Source of the DNA: WRAI01 sp031549605
GTDB taxonomy: Bacteria; Bacillota; Clostridia; Oscillospirales; UBA929
Reading direction: 5' to 3'
Length of the DNA: 10,480 bases
Assembly (NCBI GenBank): GCA_031549605.1
Contig: JAVBPM010000084.1
Span: forward strand, 1-10,480
Positions 6,017-10,480 of this stretch are shown one piece after another; the stretch's first letter is position 1, and each line of letters begins with the position of its first letter. The notes under the pieces are model-generated. The model worked only from the letters and a program-made list of their open reading frames with translations. It was not told the origin of the DNA and did not search any database. The position numbers and the translations under genes were made by a program.

Positions 6017-7849
6017 ATGACCAAGAGTCAACAGCGCTTGCTGTCCAAGGTGCAGCGTCCGGCGCGCTACGTCGGCGGCGAGACAAATGTTATCATGAAG
6101 GACAAGACGGCCGCTGACTGCCGTGTTGCCTTTTGTTTTCCCGAGCCCTATGAAATCGGCATGTCCTATTTGGGGTTGCAAATTCTGTACGGGCTGCTGA
6201 ATGAGCAGGAGGGCGTGTGGTGCGAGCGCGCCTTTGCGCCGTGGGTGGATATGGAGGCGGCGATGCGTGAAGCCGGCGAGCCACTGTGGGCGCTGGAGAG
6301 CGGCGATGGGCTGGCGGCGTTTGATGTCATCGCCTTTTCGCTGCAGTATGAGTTGAGTTATACCAACGTGTTGAATATGTTGGACTTGGGCGGCGTGCCG
6401 ATTCGCCGCGAACAGCGCGGCACGCTCAAAAATCTTGTGATGGCCGGCGGCCCGTGCGCCTACAACCCCGAACCGATGGCCGATTTTGTCGACCTCTTTT
6501 ACATCGGCGAGGGTGAGGCGGTGCTGCCGCAGCTGATGGCGTTGTATCGCGCGTGCAAGGCTAAGCAAGTCGACAAGGACGCGTTTTTGCGTCAGGCGGC
6601 GCAGCTGGACGGCATCTATGTGCCGTCGCTGTACGAGGTCAGCTATCGTGATGACGGTACGGTGGCGGCCATTACGCCGCGTGACGGTGTGCCGCGCGTG
6701 GTGACCAAGGTGGTTGTTGAGGATCTGGACGGCGCCTTTTACCCGACCCAGCCGTTGATGCCGTCGACCGAGGTGGTACACGACCGCGCCATGATTGAGT
6801 TGTTTCGCGGCTGCGCGCGCGGCTGCCGTTTTTGCGCCGCCGGACACACCAACCGGCCGGTTCGCTTTCGCAGCGCCGACAGGCTGATTGAGCAGGGCAT
6901 TGCCTCGGTGGCCAGCACGGGCAGCGAGGAAATCAGTATGGTGTCGCTGTCGACCAGCGACTATCCCGAGCTGGACAAGCTGTGCGACGGGCTGCTGGAC
7001 TATTGCAATCCGCGTCATGTGTCGTTGTCGCTGCCCAGTCTGCGCGCCGACAGCTTTTCGCTGCCGCTGATGCAGAAGGTGCAGGCAACGCGCAAAAGCG
7101 GGCTGACCTTTGCGCCCGAGGCAGGCACGGAGCGGCTGCGGCAGGTGATTAACAAGAACTTGACCGAGGACGATTTACTCAACGCCTGCGGCATTGCCTT
7201 TGGCGGCGGGTATACCAACGTCAAGCTGTACTATATGATGGGGTTGCCGACCGAGACCGACGAGGACATCAGCGCCATACACGGTATGGCGTGGCGCGTA
7301 TTTGACACCTGGCGGCAGCACACGCCCAACAAGGCGCGCGCGCCGCGCATCGGCGTCAGCGTCTCCTGCTTTGTGCCCAAGCCGCACACACCCTTTCAGT
7401 GGGAGGCGCAGGAGACAGTCGAGTCGTTTGAGCGCAAGCAGGGTGTGTTGAAAACGGGCATGAAGAAGATGGTCAGCTATCACTGGCACGACGCCACCGT
7501 CTCTTTTTTGGAGGGCGTGCTGACGCGCGGTGACCGACGGCAGGGTGCCGCCATTGAAGCGGCGTGGCGGGCTGGTTGCCGGCTCGACTCGTGGAGCGAA
7601 TTTTTTGACCTGGACAAGTGGCGCGCCGCCTTTGCGGCGGTGGGTTTGGACACTGCTTTTTACGCCAATCGCGTGCGGCCCAAGACCGAGGTGCTGCCGT
7701 GGTCGCATATCGACGTCGGTGTGTCGGTCGAGCATCTGTGGCGCGAGTGCGAGCAAGCCTACATCGGCGAGCAGTCGGTCGACTGCCTGAAAGGCTGCAT
7801 GGGCTGCGGTGCCGACAGCTTGTGTGACGGAGGGCTGTGTCATGGCTAA
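6017..7849 (+). CDS. B12-binding-type radical SAM protein (TIGR03960 family)
   Basis: A 610-residue cytoplasmic iron-sulfur enzyme. The radical SAM cluster motif CxxxCxxC is formed by C266, C270 and C273 (RGCARGCRFC), followed by the SAM-binding barrel with GSEEISMVSLS (302-312) and FAPEAGTERLR (365-375). The N-terminal 200 residues resemble the family's B12-binding-like domain, but I do not see the classical DxHxxG cobalamin motif. The C-terminus carries a second cysteine group (C590, C594, C597, C603, C608), possibly for another cluster. The overall architecture matches the TIGR03960 family, whose reaction is not established to my knowledge. ATG 6017 is chosen because GAGAGGTG (6005-6012) lies at proper distance; an in-frame TTG at 5999 lies almost on the predicted transcription start. 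The gene overlaps its DUF2344 partner by eight bases. Confidence 0.9.
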   Translation: MTKSQQRLLSKVQRPARYVGGETNVIMKDKTAADCRVAFCFPEPYEIGMSYLGLQILYGLLNEQEGVWCERAFAPWVDMEAAMREAGEPLWALESGDGLAAFDVIAFSLQYELSYTNVLNMLDLGGVPIRREQRGTLKNLVMAGGPCAYNPEPMADFVDLFYIGEGEAVLPQLMALYRACKAKQVDKDAFLRQAAQLDGIYVPSLYEVSYRDDGTVAAITPRDGVPRVVTKVVVEDLDGAFYPTQPLMPSTEVVHDRAMIELFRGCARGCRFCAAGHTNRPVRFRSADRLIEQGIASVASTGSEEISMVSLSTSDYPELDKLCDGLLDYCNPRHVSLSLPSLRADSFSLPLMQKVQATRKSGLTFAPEAGTERLRQVINKNLTEDDLLNACGIAFGGGYTNVKLYYMMGLPTETDEDISAIHGMAWRVFDTWRQHTPNKARAPRIGVSVSCFVPKPHTPFQWEAQETVESFERKQGVLKTGMKKMVSYHWHDATVSFLEGVLTRGDRRQGAAIEAAWRAGCRLDSWSEFFDLDKWRAAFAAVGLDTAFYANRVRPKTEVLPWSHIDVGVSVEHLWRECEQAYIGEQSVDCLKGCMGCGADSLCDGGLCHG

Positions 7850-8483
7850 GGTGAGGTTTATCTACGCCAAGCAGGGCGTTTCCAAGTATATCTCGCATCT
7901 TGACTTAATGCGCGTACTGCGCCGCAGTTTTGCGCGTGCCGACATCGCGCTGGAACACTCGCAGGGTTTTAATCCGCACCCCTATCTGTCGGTGGCACTG
8001 CCGCTGCCGGTGGGTGTTGAGAGCCGCTGCGAGGTGATGGATGTGCGCACGGTGGAGCAGCCGAGCGACGCCATGCTGCGCGCGCTGGACCGAGCGCTGT
8101 CGCCGGGTTTGACGGCGTTGTCGTATACCACCGAACTGCGACCGGTCAAGGATATTGCCTGGGCGCGCTATCGGCTGCTGCTGGATCACGACGGTGGCGG
8201 CGTTGACACGGGCGACTTTTTGACGCGTGGGCCGGTTGTCGTGCCGCGCAAGACCAAGTCGGGCGTTAAGGACATTGATTTGGTGCCCTATCTGCGGGAG
8301 GTGGTGTTTGACTGCGTCGATGGACGCTATGGCGTGACGGCGCTGTTGAGCGCCGGTGAGCCGCAGTTGAACCCGCTGTTGTTGGTCGCCGCGCTGAACC
8401 AGAGCTATCCGACGATGGGTTGGGCTGAGGCGGCGTGCGAGCGGCTTGAGCTGCGCGACAGTGCTTTGCAGCCTTGGCTGTAA
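7842..8483 (+). CDS. Radical SAM-linked protein, DUF2344 / TIGR03936 family
   Basis: This 213-residue soluble protein has the hallmarks of the DUF2344 family near its N-terminus: SKYISHLDLMR (14-24), QGFNPHP (41-47) and LPLPVGVES (53-61). The family is found next to, and in some bacteria fused to, TIGR03960 radical SAM proteins, which suggests a partner or substrate-handling role; its function is unknown. ATG 7842 is preceded by GGAGGG (7829-7834) at seven bases and overlaps the radical SAM stop codon by eight bases, so the two are almost certainly co-translated. Two in-frame upstream starts inside the radical SAM gene lack this spacing. In many clostridia ribonuclease G and ribosomal protein L21 genes follow this pair; here a terminator follows directly. 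Confidence 0.88.
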   Translation: MAKVRFIYAKQGVSKYISHLDLMRVLRRSFARADIALEHSQGFNPHPYLSVALPLPVGVESRCEVMDVRTVEQPSDAMLRALDRALSPGLTALSYTTELRPVKDIAWARYRLLLDHDGGGVDTGDFLTRGPVVVPRKTKSGVKDIDLVPYLREVVFDCVDGRYGVTALLSAGEPQLNPLLLVAALNQSYPTMGWAEAACERLELRDSALQPWL

Positions 8484-8493
8484 GTGAATACAC

Positions 8494-8535
8494 GTTTGGG
8501 TTCGTGCTTGTCAAGCACGAACCCAAACTTTTTTT
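8494..8535 (+). terminator. Strong intrinsic terminator
   Basis: A perfect 16-base-pair stem (8494-8509 with 8513-8528) closes a three-base loop and is followed by seven T (8529-8535). It ends the radical SAM/DUF2344 unit 11 bases past its stop codon. No T run is present on the other side, so it works only for plus-strand transcripts. Confidence 0.95.
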
Positions 8536-8544
8536 AGAAAAGGC

Positions 8545-8573
8545 TTGACAGGCGCGGGTGGGGTTGGTATAGT
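8545..8573 (+). promoter_or_regulatory. Promoter of the GntR-ABC operon
   Basis: Perfect TTGACA (8545-8550) and TATAGT (8568-8573) with 17-base spacing and a TGG extension in front of the -10. Transcription should start near 8580, inside the palindrome that begins at 8572. Confidence 0.88.
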
Positions 8574-8605
8574 GTAATTGTACTAATTAACTAATACAAT
8601 GACAC
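8572..8605 (+). promoter_or_regulatory. 34-base palindrome, probable operator of the GntR regulator
   Basis: The two halves, centred between 8588 and 8589, match at 14 of 17 symmetric positions, with outer arms GTGT/ACAC, inner arms ATTGTA/TACAAT and an AT-rich core. It begins within the -10 hexamer and covers the predicted start site, so a bound dimer would block transcription. YtrA-type regulators bind inverted repeats of the GTGTA...TACAC sort, which fits the outer arms; autoregulation is inferred. Confidence 0.7.
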
Positions 8606-8618
8606 GGGAGGTGAGGGC

Positions 8619-8993
8619 GTGAAGCCGAGCTTTGACAATGCCAGTCCGATTTTTGAGCAGATTGCCGAGGCGATACGACGCGACATTGTCGCCGGGGTAC
8701 GGGCACCGGGTAGCCGCGTGGAGCCGGTGCGCGAGCTGGCACTGGCTCTGGGCGTCAACCCCAATACGCTGCAGCGGGCGTTGCAGCAGCTGGAGAGCGA
8801 GGGGTTGCTGTACACCGAGCGGACAAGCGGGCGATTTGTTACCGGCGATGTCGACGCCATTGCGCGGCTGCGCGAACGGCAATGCCGCAAGCTGGCCGGT
8901 TCTTTTTTGGCGGCCATGGCCGACATGGGTTTCTCGCGCGGCGAGGTGCTACAGTTGATTGCAACAATGGATGAGGATGTGACACAAGCATGA
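8619..8993 (+). CDS. GntR family transcriptional regulator, YtrA subfamily
   Basis: A 124-residue DNA-binding repressor. Residues about 10-75 form the GntR winged helix: IFEQIAEAIRRDIVAG, the PVREL segment (36-40), the recognition helix LGVNPNTLQRALQQLE (44-59) and a wing ending GRFV (71-74). Only about 45 residues follow, too short for a FadR- or HutC-type effector domain; this short helical tail is characteristic of the YtrA subfamily, whose members usually control ABC transporter genes beside them and often respond to cell-wall-active compounds. The GTG start at 8619 has a strong GGGAGGTG (8606-8613). The stop overlaps the ABC ATPase start (ATGA). With the palindrome at its promoter, negative autoregulation of the three-gene operon is the likely arrangement; the inducer is unknown. 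Confidence 0.92.
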   Translation: MKPSFDNASPIFEQIAEAIRRDIVAGVRAPGSRVEPVRELALALGVNPNTLQRALQQLESEGLLYTERTSGRFVTGDVDAIARLRERQCRKLAGSFLAAMADMGFSRGEVLQLIATMDEDVTQA

Positions 8994-9688
8994 GCACGAT
9001 TTTACAAGTAGACACCGTGACCAAGCGTTACGGGTCGTTGACGGCGCTGGACGGCGTCAGCCTTTCGGTGGACGAGGGGCAGATTGTCGGGCTGCTGGGG
9101 CCCAACGGCAGCGGCAAAACGACGCTGATTAAGATTCTCAACGGGCTGTTGCACGGCTATGAGGGCAGCGTGACCGTTGACGGGCACGAGCCGGGAGCGC
9201 AGAGCAAGGCGCTTGTCGCCTATTTGCCCGACCGCGAGGTGCTGCCGGGCTGGATGACAGTGCAGCAGTCACTGGGGTACTATGCTGATTTCTTTGCCGA
9301 TTTTGACATGCACAAGGCCGAAGAAATGCTGTTGACACTGCGTGTTGATCGCAGTAAGCGCGTGCGGCAGCTGTCGAAGGGCATGCGCGAGAAGCTGCAG
9401 CTGACGCTGACCATGGCGCGGAAGGCGCGACTGTATGTGCTAGATGAGCCGATTGCCGGCGTCGATCCGGCGGCGCGCGAGGTGATTTTGTCGACGATTT
9501 TGCAGAACTACGGCGAGAACAGCGCTATCTTGATGTCTACTCATATCATCAGTGACGTCGAGTCGATTTTTGACCGCGCTATTTTTCTCAAAGAGGGGCG
9601 TGTTGTCCTGCAGGGTGAGGCTGAGGCGCTGCGCGCGGAAAAAGGGCTGTCGCTGGACGGATTGTTTCGGGAGGTGTTCAGATGCTAA
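8990..9688 (+). CDS. ABC transporter ATP-binding protein
   Basis: A 232-residue cytoplasmic ATPase of the exporter type. Visible motifs are Walker A GPNGSGKT (37-44), the signature LSKGM (128-132; most ABC ATPases have LSGGQ), Walker B LYVLDEP (148-154) with E153 as catalytic base, the D-loop GVDP (157-160) and the H-loop histidine H175. Where most ABC ATPases have the Q-loop glutamine the sequence reads YLPDRE (78-83), a feature I associate with the YtrB-like group. It overlaps the regulator by four bases with only a weak GAGG (8973-8976) at a long distance, so it probably depends on translational coupling. It should pair with the permease encoded next, energising export or removal of an envelope-active compound; substrate unknown. 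Confidence 0.93.
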   Translation: MSTILQVDTVTKRYGSLTALDGVSLSVDEGQIVGLLGPNGSGKTTLIKILNGLLHGYEGSVTVDGHEPGAQSKALVAYLPDREVLPGWMTVQQSLGYYADFFADFDMHKAEEMLLTLRVDRSKRVRQLSKGMREKLQLTLTMARKARLYVLDEPIAGVDPAAREVILSTILQNYGENSAILMSTHIISDVESIFDRAIFLKEGRVVLQGEAEALRAEKGLSLDGLFREVFRC

Positions 9689-10440
9689 GAAAACTGATTA
9701 AGCATGAGGTGCTGTTCGGGTACAAGACGTTTCTGGCCTGCATGGCCATGATGGCTGTGTTTGGGATGCACATAGGTGACATGAGCGTACCAAATGGGAT
9801 ATTTGAGGAGCTCGTAGTCATGGTTCCCTATTTTGTTGGTGGCATTTTTCTCGTCACGATGATTCGAAGCTATTATTCGTCGCTTTTTTCATCGCAGGGG
9901 TATCTCACACTGACCCTGCCGGTGAAACTGTCCACGACAGTGTTTGTTAAAACGCTGGTGACAGTGGTTTGGTTTGTTGCCATCATGGGTGCAATGCTTT
10001 TGGCGGACGCAGTGGGTCCAAGTATGGCGGGAGAGAATATGGTTGCGCGTTATCCTGCAGACATTATGCAGCTTGCGTTAGGTGCTTTAAATGTTGTGCT
10101 GGGTGTCTATGTCGCTATTTCGGTGGCGCACTCCTTTGGTCAGCGCTGGTCGCGGTGGTGGACGACTGCGTGTACCATTGTGACACTGGCAGCAGCGGAG
10201 TTCGTGGGCTACAGAGTGCTGTACGCTTGCTTCGGTGAGCTGTACTCGTTTAAGTTTTTTTCCAGCGGCGATGTTCGGATTACCAATCATTACACGGCGT
10301 ACAGTGTTGTGCACGGCGATCCGAATGCTGAGGTAACTACGCTGTGTGATGTCAACCTTCTCATTGTCTTTCTCGTTTTTTCCGTGGCGCTGTATTGTAT
10401 CAACCAGTACCTCGTTACCAAGAAAATCAATTTGGATTGA
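9682..10440 (+). CDS. ABC-2-type transporter permease-like membrane protein
   Basis: The 252-residue protein has about six membrane segments (near residues 13-31, 42-61, 87-108, 125-147, 155-178 and 222-244) and a QGYLTLTLPV segment (73-82) seen in permease subunits of small clostridial ABC exporters. There is no signal peptide and no soluble domain apart from an extracytoplasmic or cytoplasmic stretch at about 185-220. ATG 9682 has GGGAGG (9669-9674) at seven bases and overlaps the ATPase stop by seven bases. As the only permease gene in the operon it would have to work as a homodimer, unless a partner lies downstream. Its base composition is markedly more AT-rich than the genes before it, with T-rich codons scarce elsewhere in the window. 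The transported compound cannot be told from the sequence. Confidence 0.85.
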   Translation: MLRKLIKHEVLFGYKTFLACMAMMAVFGMHIGDMSVPNGIFEELVVMVPYFVGGIFLVTMIRSYYSSLFSSQGYLTLTLPVKLSTTVFVKTLVTVVWFVAIMGAMLLADAVGPSMAGENMVARYPADIMQLALGALNVVLGVYVAISVAHSFGQRWSRWWTTACTIVTLAAAEFVGYRVLYACFGELYSFKFFSSGDVRITNHYTAYSVVHGDPNAEVTTLCDVNLLIVFLVFSVALYCINQYLVTKKINLD

Positions 10441-10448
10441 GAAAATGC

Positions 10449-10477
10449 TTGCAATCGCTGGTGCGGTGTGGTAGTAT
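10449..10477 (+). promoter_or_regulatory. Promoter for a gene beyond the right edge
   Basis: TTGCAA (10449-10454) and TAGTAT (10472-10477) are 17 bases apart and a TGG precedes the -10, the same extended -10 arrangement as at 5982 and 8568. It starts nine bases after the permease stop, with no terminator between, so the next gene may be read both from its own promoter and from the GntR operon. Confidence 0.65.
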
Positions 10478-10480
10478 GTA

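Noticed and set aside
5720..7018. Long minus-strand open frame of 432 codons
   Set aside because: It lies opposite the M50 and radical SAM genes, is rich in His, Arg and Gln as expected for the complement of GC-rich coding DNA, and shows no motif or ribosome binding site.
1..10480. CRISPR arrays, transposons, phage genes, tRNAs
   Set aside because: No regularly spaced repeats, transposase or integrase motifs, or tRNA cloverleaf sequences were seen.

Overview
The window looks like chromosomal DNA from a GC-rich, probably spore-forming member of the Clostridia (an Oscillospiraceae-like anaerobe is my best guess). The reasons are a type A RNase P RNA, an M23/M50 gene pair that resembles SpoIVFA/SpoIVFB, the clostridial-type B12-binding radical SAM / DUF2344 gene pair, a YtrA-type GntR regulator, strong Shine-Dalgarno sequences and consensus sigma-A promoters. 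The assignment is inferred from gene content; no 16S or similar marker is present.

Layout. 1-890 (minus strand): the 5' part of an unidentified membrane-anchored protein that runs off the left edge, with its own promoter, preceded by the RNase P RNA gene rnpB with promoter and terminator. 890-960: a compact divergent promoter region serving rnpB leftward and murD rightward. 962-4383 (plus): murD and two tandem, dissimilar M42 metallo-aminopeptidases, packed with zero spacing and then a 4-base overlap. 4384-4447: a long hairpin that contains the next ribosome binding site. 4448-5964: an M23 LytM-type membrane-anchored protein overlapping an M50 site-2-protease-like protein. 5959-8535: a promoter, a TIGR03960-type radical SAM protein overlapping its DUF2344/TIGR03936 partner, then a strong intrinsic terminator. 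8545-10440: promoter plus large palindrome (probable autoregulatory operator), then a YtrA-type GntR repressor, an ABC ATPase and a six-helix permease, all overlapping. The window ends on another consensus-like promoter.

How the genes fit together. Most of the window deals with the cell envelope or with proteolysis: peptidoglycan precursor synthesis (murD), peptide breakdown (two M42 enzymes), a probable sporulation signalling protease and its LytM-domain partner, and an envelope-stress-type ABC exporter under a local repressor. The radical SAM/DUF2344 pair is a widespread clostridial couple without a known reaction, and is the least understood part. I see no mobile element, CRISPR array, tRNA or phage gene. 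The more unusual points are the hairpin over the M23 ribosome binding site, the M23 protein with intact catalytic residues beside a short CBS-less M50 protease, the 34-base palindrome in front of the GntR gene, and the AT-richer permease gene.
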